Below, piece by piece: positions 40,030 through 58,288 of a DNA stretch of 64,000 nt (the first letter of the stretch is position 1; every line of letters begins with the position of its first letter). Below the pieces are notes generated by a model that made no database searches, was not told where the DNA came from, and was given only the letters and a program-made list of their open reading frames with translations. Both the position numbers and the translations under genes were made by a program. This DNA is from Taeniopygia guttata (Eukaryota > Chordata > Aves > Passeriformes > Estrildidae), in assembly GCF_048771995.1 (NCBI RefSeq), contig NC_133026.1, forward strand, positions 104,293,501-104,357,500. Direction: 5' to 3'.

Positions 40030-41350
40030 GTAAGTGGGCTCTGATGGGATTCCTCTGAAGGGGAGTTTAGTTGCTATGGGGTCTAGGGGGCATTTCAGGG
40101 GACACAGAACCAGGGCAAGGACATGGAAATGGGAAAGGGACAAGGATTGTTGGAGCCAGGTAGAGGGCTCAGGCAGAACCTGCATAGCCCCAGAGCCCTG
40201 GCAGGGTTATGGGTGGGGGCCAAAGTGGGGGTTCTCAGATGGTCCCTGGAGATCATCAAGTCCCCCTTGTGAGGGGTTCAGTCCGACTCAGCATTTGGGC
40301 AAGGTCCATGCTGTGGGAAGGTGTGCTGGTTTTGGCAGGGCTAGAGTTCATTTTTTCACAGTGGCTAGGGAAGGGATATGTTTTGGATTTGTGCTGAACA
40401 CAGCATTGATAATATAGAAATGTTTTTGTTATTGCTGAGCAGGGTTTGTGCAAAGCCAAGGACTTTTCTGCGTTTCCATACTGCCATTCTGGCAAGGAAG
40501 TTGGGCATGCCTGGGAGTTTGGGAGGAGTCACAGCTGGGACGGGTGACCCAAACTGCCCAAAGGGATATTCCAGACCATGTGGTGTCATGTTCAGTGTAT
40601 AAAGAGGCGGGGGGGGGGGGGGGGGGAGGGGGGAATATTTGGAATAGTAACAATTTTCTTTTCAAGTAATTATTATGTGTAATGGGGCCCTCCTGGAGGT
40701 GGGGCTCTCATGGAGATGGCTGGACACCTGCCTGCCCATAAGAAGCAGTGAATTCATTCATTGTTTTGCTTTGTTTGTGTACACAGCTTTTGCTTTCCCC
40801 ATTAAACTGCCTGTATCTCAAAACATGATTTTTCCAGCTTTTTCCCTTCCAATCCCACCCCCGACCCTGATGGTGGGGAATGAGTGATTGGCTGCTCGGG
40901 GCTGGGGTTAAACCACGACAGAGGGTCAGAGCCCAGAGTCATGCCAGGTTTGTGGGGCAAGGTCTTGTGCAGCTGCAGGCCTGGCAGTGCTGGCTTAGGG
41001 CTTGAGGCAGCCTGAGATACCTGGCAGGCACGATGCCATGGGGGCCAGCTATTCCCAAGGACTGGGAGCTGTCGGGGAGCCCCATGGGGGCAGCAGGGCA
41101 GAGTCCTCCCAGCTTGTCCCACCTCCAGGGGTGGCAGGGGGCAGTGAGGTGGCCCCAGCCTCATCTCCCTGGGGATGGGGATGAGCAGAGACCAGGAGTG
41201 AGGAGCACCACGGTCAGACACAGCCCAGGGTGTGCCCAGCCAGGACGGGGTGCTGTTCCATGGCCAGACACAGCCACAGCTGTAGCACAGCTGGAGGCAG
41301 GTACACCTGCCATGCAACCCAGGTAGAAACTAAGGCCCGTGGGCAGAAAG
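40030..41350. other. GC-rich block around the solo LTR
   Basis: On both sides of the LTR (about 40,030-40,321 and 40,921-41,350) the base composition is clearly richer in G and C than the surrounding AT-rich DNA, with runs such as gggtgggggccaaagtgggg. Long open frames here have no recognisable protein similarity and are expected from composition. It may be an older unrecognised repeat that the LTR entered. Confidence 0.5.
40322..40920 (+). mobile_element. Solo LTR of an avian endogenous retrovirus (fossil)
   Basis: It begins tgtgctggttttggcagg and ends with gctggggttaaaccacgaca, the TG..CA boundaries of a widespread avian LTR family. Inside are the family's recurrent tracts: gttattgctgagcag, ccaaagggatattcca, a TATA-like gtataaag, a G tract near 40,608-40,630 and attaaactgcctgtatct. 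The flanking 5 bp (gaagg, gaggg) are a near-match target duplication. No internal retroviral region is attached, so it is a solo LTR and not a functional provirus. It looks old, judging from the diverged flanks and body, but no age can be computed here. Confidence 0.9.
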
Positions 41351-42997
41351 TGTGAGCCCCAGGTGAGGTGTCTGGTCATGGTGAGGTGTGTCAGTGCACT
41401 CAGTGCCCTGTCTGGCCCTAGGAGGAATTTATCTGAATCATTTGCAGCTGTTTGAAAAGGGTGACACCTCTCTTTTCCCCCAAGGAAACTCATTGCTAGC
41501 ATTAGTAGTAAGTCACTGCCATCAGCTGTATTCAAAAACATTTTGCATGAAATATTTTTAATGAGTCCAAAGACCAGAACTAACTCCCAGATATATAGCA
41601 AGGTGTCAGCAGACAGGCTGATACTTTTTTAGAATACCAGTCTCCAGATTAAAGTAAATTGGTTTTTATTGCACCCATCTTTTTGCCAAGTATTGACACC
41701 AAATCTACAGAGACAAACAATGTGAATTAACAAATTCTTGGTTCTCTGCAGCAACTGGAAACAACAGTGATGACATTAGCATAATTTCTCTGCTGCCAGT
41801 TTCTCATGCCAAGTACTGCTATAAAAATATTTTACTTCTCACTCTCAGCTGTTGTCTACCAGTAGATAGGACACTTTATTTGCAACAGGGGGTGTTTTAT
41901 AATGAATATCTAGTAGGATGAGTTTGAATTACCCATTAGTATAGCCTTGCTTTACAAATTAAAGGCCAGTCCTGAATTTTGGCTTTATTGGATGTTTTAT
42001 ATAACCTTTCTCTTCTTTCCACCATAGCATCTGAGAACCACATAAGCATTTAATGTATTTATTTGCAGAATTCCCATGTGAATAAGGGGAATACAATTGT
42101 CTGTACTAGAAACACAGGAAATTGATATGAGGCCTGAAATGACAGAACAACTTAGTCTAGCTCCAGACAGGAAATCTGTAGCACAGCTAGAAACTGAATC
42201 CTGACTCTTATCCAAGTGTATTTCAGCTACAAGACCATCTCTCATCTGGCTGGACTGGTCTCCAGGAGGAAGAATTATTTCCTGCAGCAGAATCGCTGCT
42301 ATTTTCACTTTAGCTGCCCCAAAATGGGAAGAGCTGCTCATTCATGTAGGCAAGCACATCCCAAAAAAGTGCCAAGCATGCTGAATCCTATCCCCAGAGT
42401 GCCCCTAGTTTCTGCCTGTGGTCACAGTTAGCTGACCAGAGGGGTGTGAGTTGGCTCCCAAAGCAGCCTACACGCTAAAAAGATTTTGAGGGAGTGTGTG
42501 AGGCAGTTATCTGGCAGAGCTGCCCAATCAGTTTGTGTGAGCATTACATAATAGTCTCACTGCAAACTCGCCATGCCTTTGTGCACATTAAGCCCGTGTC
42601 CGTGGCCTGGAATGGAGCAGCTATTTTCACTTGGCATTTTCACTTCACTATCACTTACGGGATTAAGTGGCAGTAATTTCCAAACTCAATCCAGTACAAC
42701 TATGCCCTTTGGCACACACTGATTTTTATTCAGTGAACCTCAGTTCATTGTGTCAGGCGTAGTGTTCTTGACATTACAAGTATAAGCTGATTTTTAATAC
42801 TGACAACATCCTTGAAGTTCATTCAAATTCTCATGTGATCTCTCATTTAAATTTAAATGATTTGGATTTATAGAGACACACACAGGAGAGACACTGTACA
42901 AATGCTTTTGTATGAGTTGCCAGCAGCTCTTATAATATGTTAATTTGGGAGTCTCCTGGTCTTAACTTTCCTTTTTCTCCCTTACACTGCCACAACA

Positions 42998-43111
42998 GTG
43001 ATATTTAAACATCTTCTACAAGCCAAGGCCTTGAGTTGTTTCCAAATTGACAGCTGCAGGCTGGGAAGTGTGAATGAAAGCTTGTCTGTGCTGCTGATGG
43101 CCAAAAAGTTC
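42998..43111 (+). pseudogene. ENOSF1: ENOSF1 relic exon B
   Basis: A 38-codon stretch reads VIFKHLLQAKALSCFQIDSC then RLGSVNESLSVLLMAKKF, nearly identical to human VIFKQLLQAKALQFLQIDSC..NENLSVLLMAKKF. The acceptor-like cacaacag lies directly before it. At the expected exon end the sequence is ttccagagaaag, where a gt donor would be needed, so the donor appears lost. This is the best-preserved piece and keeps the Asp of QIDSC. Confidence 0.88.
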
Positions 43112-43282
43112 CAGAGAAAGGCTCTGCAAAATGCAGCAGCAATGAGAAAATCTTTCTCTCCCCATCCTTTGAGGCAATCTGATTAGTTTCTTCAGCTGTC
43201 ATGATTGTGATTTCTGAGCATAAGCTTGCATTCACTGCTGTAATTTTTGTTTCACGTTATGCACCAAAAGGTTTTTCATGTC

Positions 43283-43397
43283 CCAGTGTGGCAGTCATCT
43301 CTAGTATGGATTTTGGGACCTCTGTCAATTAGTCCAGCACTTGATCTGTTTGATCATATCCAAGTATCTGAAAGGCTTGAAAAGAGACTAGTTATAT
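43283..43397 (+). pseudogene. ENOSF1: ENOSF1 relic exon C (frameshifted)
   Basis: After an acceptor-like ttcatgtcccag the sequence can be followed only by changing frame. One frame gives LCQLVQHLI (human LCELVQHLI); the next gives FDHIQVSERLEKR (human FDYISVSASLENR). The region for CPHAGGVG, with the catalytic-dyad His, is unrecognisable and several nucleotides longer than expected. At least two indels are present. Boundaries are approximate. Confidence 0.75.
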
Positions 43398-46084
43398 AAA
43401 AAATTCCAGTAACAACTCACTATGGTGATTTTTTCCTTTAAAAACATGTTGCTACATGGTGGTTACAGCATGTATTTGTGTTGTTACCCCACAAGCTCAT
43501 CTTCCTGTGGGTTGCAAAGGGAAGTTTGAAGTGTGGGTTTAACTTCAAGCAGGTGGATATGAACTGTTAGTGGTTTTAATAAAGGCATTTGAAACCTGGG
43601 CTGCATTCCACATTCAGACACTTCACAGGTGCCAGTCACTATGGTGACAAACTCACCAAGTCAGGCTCATTAGAAGACTTGATTCTGATGGTTGATCAGA
43701 TGGATGTTTGTCTCAAAAATTCAGCAGTTCTTTCTTTTCTGATCCTTCATCTACCATAATCAGATAATATTCTTTGTGTAATAATTAATATTCTGCTAGG
43801 CAAGTAAGGCAAATTTTGCAACATATCATAACATGTCAGAAATAGTATGGGTTACAAAACTTGTCTAGGAAGGTGGAATACAGAAGTTGTATTCCATTGT
43901 TGTATGTAAGTGGTTTAACCCTTTGACCAAAGTGTTAAAAAGTTTCATTGCTATCTCCGAGTTGTTGAATGGCCCTTGGAAAATGGAGAAATGATACAAA
44001 GCTACATCTCTTGAAAGTATCAAGCAATGTCCCATGTTTTGTCTAAAATACTGCTCTGAATATGGCCTGCAATCAGTAGTCATCTTTGCAGCATGAGCAG
44101 TGTTCATATTCTGCAAATCAAAATTCCTTGAGTACCTCCTGTTTAGCTCTATATATTAAAATCCTTCAAATATTCATATTTTGAATGAAAGCTCCTAGAA
44201 TTCTCGTACCTACAAATTTTAAAATATATTTTTAATTTTACTCACATTGAAGTGTGCTGTTGAAATGCTTTTTATATGTTTCTAATCTTTTTCTGAGCAC
44301 CATAAACCTTCTTGGTCTTCAAGGTACAAGCTTCACTTCAACTGCTATTGGTAGTAAATTGTGATAATAAAGGGAAACAGTGAAGTTGTAATTAATTCCT
44401 ATACGTAAAACAAGGAGTTTTAAGTATAGCTCTATAGAGACTGGTCTGCTTATGTATGCTATGTATGTCCATACACCTAACTCCTCTGCAATTTATGAAG
44501 AGAAGCAAATGATTCCCATTCTGAATTCTTCTCTTGACTAGGATTCCTGTCCTGGATAACCACTGAGACTGCTAATTCCCACTAGTAAAGCCTTGAGGGC
44601 AGCTTTATTTCACATCCTCTCTGGCTACATTTGCTAAAATGTCCTGCAGAATCCACCTTATCTGCAGTGTTACATAAAGTGGATTCCAGCAAAAAGAACT
44701 TTACTTGCTAAGTGTAGGCAGAACTGTTACGTGAATGTGCAGCTTAATCTGTTTCCTTGTACTTTAGAGGACTGTAGGAACACTCAAGAACCTTTAACTT
44801 AAAAAAGTACTGCACATGGTAAGAAGTGGCTGACAACCTACAGCTGGGACCTACCATTAACAAAACCATCTGCACCATCTGAACTAGAATAGACTAGTCT
44901 GACTTTAGATTTCACACTAGTAGAGGTGAATGAAGTTTATTAGGAGGAGCCTGTGATAAAGCTCTCAGGTGTGGTTAACTGCTGCTACTACCTGTGAGCT
45001 CAGTAATTTGAGAGAAGACCCAGGTGCTTTCTACTACAGGTTGGCTACTGAGCATCCATTTAACGCAGCCTCAGAAAAGGATGAGGTTTGACCACTCCAA
45101 GCTTCTCACAGGATCTAAGCTGAAAGAGCTCAGTCTGATCATCTCTCTTCAAGAATGATGCACTACAGTGTATTACTAAGAAACTTTCTAATAAGCAATG
45201 GTCTCTTTACATTTGGTGTGCTTACAACAGGCAGAGATGGTTTTTTTGTGCAGTCTTCTTGTGTTGGGCTAAATGTCAGGAAAAGAGAACAAAATACATA
45301 AAAAATACAAAAATATTAGTCTCAATATCAGTGATCAATATAAGGAAAATCAGCCTAATAACATGCAAGCAATTTTTATACAAAGTAAGATTTTCAAAGT
45401 TATGATCAGTTTGGTTTAAGAAAGATTCAGTGATCCTCGTATGCAGGACTCTGAATGAAAGCACACTGATTATTAAATTCTTTGAATTATCTGGAATTGT
45501 GGAGTTTTCCAATACTAACCAGTTTATTGACTTTAAAATTTAATTTTAAAAATTACTATGCATTTTTCTACATGTTCAAATATGTGTTGCCTATCCTATG
45601 AATATTAACGACATATCTACTCACAATTAAACTGCTGAAGAGGAATTTTATGCATTACTGCAGAAGGTACAAGGATAAGAAGACTTGAAAGCTGAATTCT
45701 GCTAGAATTTAATTAATGAACTCCATTCCTAAAAATACTATGATCTCTAGGTTTTACTGCTCCAGGCTGCAAAATTAGTCCATCTTTGTGGGATCTGGTT
45801 TTAAATGGGGACAGACTGCAACTCTTCTTGATTTATATCACATCAGTAATTTCTGTAGGTTTGGGGAATAAAAAAATAATTGCTGCTACAGAGACATTAT
45901 GCAGAGATTGCATTTCCAGCAAGATTCCATTAAAATCTTTTGCCTTCCTGACGGTTCATCTGTGAAGACCATGGGAAGTTTGTTTTGCCAGATGTTACCC
46001 TCCAAGATATTTTGCTTTCCAACCCTTTTTTACTACTAACTATAAAAAAACACACCAGAATTAAATATGCATAATGCCTTCCAG
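43398..46084. other. Intergenic region downstream of TYMS; site expected for the ENOSF1 3' exons
   Basis: By synteny the last ENOSF1 exons (human VCEYVDHLHEHF and DPGYSTEMKEES) should lie here. I find nothing resembling them. No other gene or recognised repeat is visible in this AT-rich 2.7 kb. Confidence 0.6.
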
Positions 46085-46511
46085 AAGATTTTTTTAAAAA
46101 AAGCTTTATTAAACATACACTCTTTAGACTATATTTAACGATTTCTCCCAATTTACAGGAATCCTCTATCACACAGACAAGTTCATATTTTCAGTACCTA
46201 ATCAAGCATGTAGGCCTGTGCTATTCACACACAGTAATTGAATGCTAACAGAAATGGCCACTGGTAACTGAAACAATGTGTAGAAAAGCAGTTCTCTAGC
46301 AACTTAAAACTGGGTTAACATCTGCATGGCATATCAGAAATAATCATCTGTCCTGTACAACTACAGTGTAGGAGCACTGAAGACAAATCTGGCCTGTGGC
46401 TATTTAACAATAAAGAAAATACCTTTTGAAGCACATAAAAGCCACACCCCTTTAGAGAACTAAGTAGCTTAGGTGCATTTCCACGTTAATATTTACTGCT
46501 CGTTTATAGCA
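46085..46511 (-). other. TYMS: TYMS 3'UTR (inferred)
   Basis: About 0.4 kb from the stop to a point just past an AATAAA signal at 46,105-46,110 (minus strand). In mammals this end overlaps ENOSF1 transcripts; no ENOSF1 exon is recognisable here. Confidence 0.65.
46105..46110 (-). terminator. TYMS: Likely TYMS polyadenylation signal AATAAA
   Basis: Canonical hexamer about 400 nt after the stop codon, the first strong one met downstream on the minus strand. Confidence 0.65.
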
Positions 46512-54182
<7,671 letters not shown>

Positions 54183-54420
54183 GGCGAGCGAGCGGCTCCG
54201 GCTGCGCGCCTCTCCCGGCCCGCCAGAGCCCGATTTCCCGCCAGAGCCCGATTTCCCGCCAAACGGCGCTGAGGGGCGGGCGGGGCGGAGCGGCGCCACC
54301 GCCATCTCCTCCCTCGCCCACCGCCTTCCCTTTCCCCCTCCCTTTCCTCCTCCAGTACCCCGAGGTGCTCAGCGCCGCTGGCTGTACGGCCCGCTGTGGT
54401 CCTGAATGGCGCGGTTCCCC
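54183..54420 (-). promoter_or_regulatory. TYMS: TYMS CpG-rich promoter / 5' leader
   Basis: The 240 nt upstream of the start are dense in CpG, with two adjacent GC boxes (ggggcggg, cggggcgg at 54,273-54,288) and a pyrimidine-rich plus-strand run at 54,325-54,355. There is no TATA box. This matches a TATA-less housekeeping/S-phase promoter, but the transcription start cannot be fixed from sequence alone. Confidence 0.7.
54223..54258 (-). promoter_or_regulatory. TYMS: Tandem 18-bp repeat carrying E2F-like sites
   Basis: The unit ccagagcccgatttcccg (plus strand) occurs twice without mismatch. On the TYMS strand each copy gives GGCGGGAAA, an E2F-type core. The upstream one extends to TTTGGCGGGAAA (54,252-54,263). 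TYMS is a classic E2F-responsive S-phase gene, so these are good candidate sites. They lie 40-80 nt upstream of the start codon. Confidence 0.7.
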
Positions 54421-54465
54421 CTGAGGGAGAGCTGGCCCCAGCCAGTGCCCCGAACCACTCCGGCT

Positions 54466-54705
54466 CGTTTAGCTTGGATATTAGGAGGAGTTTCTTCACA
54501 GAAAGGTTAATCACATATCAGAATGAGCTGCCCATTCCCAATGGATGCTCCAGGGAGCCACCGTCCCTGGAGGTGTTTGAGGAAAGACGAGGTGGCATGT
54601 AGTGCCATATTCTAGCAGGCATGGTGGTGTTCCATCAAAGTTACCCCCAGTATCTCCGAGGTCTTTTCGTACTTGATTCATTGTGTATTCTGTCACTTCG
54701 TTCTG
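54466..54705 (+). mobile_element. CR1 LINE 3' fragment upstream of TYMS
   Basis: The hallmark CR1 3' sequence is readable: cttggatattaggaggagtt, tcttcacagaaagg, ccgtccctggaggtgtttga, agtgccatattctagcaggc, atggtggtgttccatcaa, ctccgaggtctttt, with an attctgt-type end. It is 5' truncated, diverged and not coding. It lies head-to-head with TYMS, its near edge about 285 nt from the TYMS start codon. Confidence 0.85.
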
Positions 54706-57700
54706 CTCTAGTGGCACCATAAGCGCTCTCCTGGTTCATCCCGTGCTGGAACGTGCAGTTGACATTAGTCATCCTTCGCCCTCTCTTTGCAGCCTCAGGC
54801 ATCATATTTTGGAGCTGAACAAGACCAAAGCGTTCAGCTGGGCCTGGCAGGCCACATGCATTTGCCACAAGATCCCCCCAGCTGGGATGTCCCAAATGGC
54901 CAAAGCCCCTGTGCCAGCCTCCCTTGTCTCCCCTGCTGTGGTGCCATGCCCCATGCACAGCTCACCTTCCACAGTGACACAGTCCAGCAGTATCATCCTG
55001 ACCTAAGCTTCCAAAGCCAGGTTCTTTTCATGCCATATCACCAGGTACCTGCTTCATATTTTATTGGCCCATTTGCTGCTCACTAAGGGTAGTACTCATT
55101 GCTTGTGTTTATTTGGTCTCATCGTGTGAATCTCAGCTTCATCCATATCCCAGTGTCATTTTGCATCCCGACTCATGTCTGATTGCAGCTGTTCCCAACA
55201 TGGTGTCCTCTGAAAATTTTCTACGTGTGATCTCTGCTAGTCAGAAGAGACTGATTCTTCTCTGAATATTTCTTCATTAGTATCTCTTAGAAGTTAAGAA
55301 TTTTGTAACAGTCACTTATCTCTGAGATAAAGGCCAGCTTTCTGACAAGTGATGTGTTTACAGGAGTTATGAGTGATAATCTCTCATGATTAGGGGCCTG
55401 AAATACAGATATATATGATGGAAATTAAGGAACACAGAGGACTGTAGATTAGAAAATGCTACCTTTCTTTGCAGCAGGCAGAAAATCATATTTTCCACTA
55501 ATTAAAACAGTGAACGAACTTTTTTCTTGTATACTTCATGTGTATGTATAGAAGAAAAGGAAAACAGAAAATGTAAATAGGGTGTGGATATTTTTCTCTG
55601 CTCATATCTGATAAAGATGTTTTTGTACACTTTGAAATTAGCATGCTTCATTTAGCAGAGCTACAGATTGAAATGGTGCATATACCAGTGTGCAAAAAAT
55701 GCTTAGAACAATGATACCGTAGCAAATGATACCAAATCACCTAGAGCTCTGCCTCTAGCTGAGAGCTATACCAGTTCTTAACCTTTATTATAATTTACAA
55801 ATACCATTGAAAACTGATGTGTATAATTTAGGGAGAAACAAAGTTCTTTACTGATAAAGGATTTTAATTAATTAAGAAATTAACTCCAGAGCCAGACACT
55901 ACTGTTTGTAAGAAATGCCAGTGGCAGAAGACTTACTCATTAGTGCATATTCAGATAAGTAATTTTATGTACACAATAAGCTTCAAAAGCAACTGGAAGA
56001 AAAATTGAATATTTTCATTGCAAAATAATATACTACATGCAGATGGAAATCTGGTTCCTTCAGACTTAGCTGAATGTCCAACAGCTGTAGGGATCAGTCT
56101 TGAAAAGGCTTTAGAATGTGCTTGAATGTAAGTATGCAAATAGAAATTACTTTTATGCTTACAGCTGATTATGTCCTTAAATCTTTTTATAACCAGAGCC
56201 ATAGCTTGTTATCAAAGATTACCTTACTGACAACATAAATAACATTTTATTTAAATAAATTAATATTGAAATTGATTTGGTTTTGGGTTCGAGTTTAGAG
56301 ATTTCATTTCTACAGTCTTTGGTTGATAGCTTATATGTCACAGTATTTAGTAAGCAACATTTTATTTATATGCAACTATTTTAACCACAGTAATTTAACA
56401 GTTAGCTATGTTGAGCATAGGGGTTGTTCAACTAAGGAGCATATACTTTATTTCAGGAAGAAAGAATTCACACTCTTCTTTCCTAGGAGGAAAAAAAAAG
56501 AAAAAAAGGAAGATTATACATTTTGTTTTTGAATGGAGAAAAATATGTTACAAAAGTAAGTATATGTGGAATGTACCACTGCCCTGCTATAGAAATACAC
56601 ATAATATAAAAAACAGACAGAAACTTTTCTTTTTCCCTCCCTTTCTGTTCTTATAGATCTGTCCAGTTTTCTTGTACAGTTTAAAATCTTTTTTTTTATC
56701 CATTACATTTTCATGTACTCTAAGCCTTGTGCAAACAGAATGGTAGTGTGATTTTGAAATCAACACTGCTTACTTTCCCCAGGTATGAAATGGCTACACA
56801 AGATATGTCCACAGGAAAATCAGGCTAAGAATCCAGCTAAAAATCATCATCAAACTACAGAAATAATTATTGCCATCATTAGGGCCTGAAAATTAGTATT
56901 CCATAATCTGAAAGAGTATTTATCATTTATATTTATAACTGCATATAAGTTACAGAGAATTTTGAAGAAAAATTGTAGAGAAAGTGTTGGAGCATTTTAT
57001 TTCATATGTTTACAATTATCAACATGTAATTTCACCAACATTTACCTAAACAAAGTACATGGTTTATTCCAGTATGTCTAAATCCTGCAGCCCACCTCAG
57101 CCTCTCTAGTGGGAGTGATTTCTTTCCTTCATCAACTCAAAAAGTGTGCCTCTGACCTCAAAAGAAAAAGCAGATTTAATACAAAATGCTGAAATCTTCA
57201 TCTATCTTGTTAATGTTGAATGCTCTTTTCCTGCCTCCTGAGTCTTCTCTTTGTGAGCAGGTCATTTCACACATCTCTTTGTGTGCAGCTTCAATTGCTC
57301 AGTTGAGAAAATCAGCTATGACCTAAACAGAAACAATGTCCAAATCTGGTCCTTCTCAGAAGATTTGCCTGAAAGTCTCATGTGTCTTGTGGCTCTATTC
57401 GCTGGAAGAGACAACTCTGAGAGTCAGAAGCCACTAAAGCTGTGCATCCCAGAGTCCCCTTGGAAGGGAAACACAGGGAAGGGTGGTTTACAAGTTTCAC
57501 AGTAGTGTGATGTCACCTAAAACCATTCCATCTTTCCTGGGGATTCCCTGTGGGATTAGAGAATATAAAGCATTTGTTCTCCCTGCCTCTCTGCCCAGTT
57601 CTTCCTTCCTCTTCTTGAAATGTCTTAAGCAAGGAGAGAGCCTTCTTGTGTGTCCTTTTTACAAAAATGGTTGAATCCCATGACCAGGATCTTTCTGTGC

Positions 57701-58288
57701 ATGATCCTGCAAGTTGAACTGTAGCCTCTATTAATAAACACTGTTAATCTGAGCAGTGTGCTGCTAATGCAGAAATGTTATGGCAAGACAGCTCTTCCAA
57801 GTCCTGGTGGTGATTCCACTTTGCCCTCCTTTATAATCAAAAATAATATGAGCATGCTCTCAAACACTACTGAAAATAAAATTTAAAAAAACAAGCATTA
57901 TGAATAGTGATAATTTCAGTCCATGAATGGACACAAAGAGATGGTTTTTGATGCCAAGACACTGGACTGTGGTTGTGAGGCAATTCTTTTGTGAAGAAAT
58001 ATTTATCATCACATTACCTCATCCCAGCTGTTACTTAAGGATTGGGGGTTTCACAGATGTGTAAGTCAAATCATTTAATATCATGGTGCCTGTGTTTTGC
58101 AGGCTAGAACATTGAGTGTTTGTTTGCATTTTCCATAATGCTTGTGTTTTTCTCAATGTGTCCTTTCTGAGAAGTCAGTCTTGTATACACCATGACTGAA
58201 TCTGGTTCCAACTTAAGTTCATTGCAATGTAAACAGCTTTCACGAGGAAGTGTGTTCTCTGTGAAAGCAGAAAGAATGAACTTACCAT
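54706..58288. other. Region between TYMS and the CLUL1 stop
   Basis: Contains a moderately GC-rich, unique-looking part (54,706-55,085) with no recognised gene, then AT-rich sequence. The CLUL1 3'UTR must occupy the right-hand part; minus-strand AATAAA hexamers at 57,063-57,068 and 56,996-57,001 are possible ends. Nothing else is seen. Confidence 0.6.

Larger units (their letters stand above)
38624..42997. other. Eroded ENOSF1 interior with repeats
   Basis: This is the former intron(s) between relic exons A and B. It holds tandem small hairpins (39,774-39,814), a GC-rich block (about 40,030-41,350) and a solo ERV LTR (40,322-40,920). The exon expected here by homology (IGIATGEQ motif) was not found. 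Confidence 0.6.
38477..43397 (+). pseudogene. ENOSF1: ENOSF1 unitary pseudogene (three exon relics)
   Basis: ENOSF1 is an enolase-superfamily sugar-acid (L-fuconate) dehydratase. Synteny places it between YES1 and TYMS, convergent with TYMS, which is where and how these relics lie. Three pieces, in order on the plus strand, match human ENOSF1: MLNAKQKWEIKEAIQW to GHATVSK, then VIFKHLLQAKALSCFQIDSC to LLMAKKF, then a fragment matching CELVQHLI / FDYISVSASLENR. The exon between the first two (ALVPLGIGIATGEQ in human), the N-terminal half and the last exons were not found. Metal ligands are changed, splice donors are missing and the third piece is frameshifted and carries a stop in the matching frame. 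What I see is decay of the host's own gene in place: introns are kept and no retrocopy tail is evident. How widely the loss is shared among birds cannot be told from one window. Confidence 0.85.

Noticed and set aside
40802-41317. 171-codon minus-strand open frame
   Set aside because: Lies partly in the solo LTR and partly in the GC-rich block; composition alone explains its length and no domain is visible.
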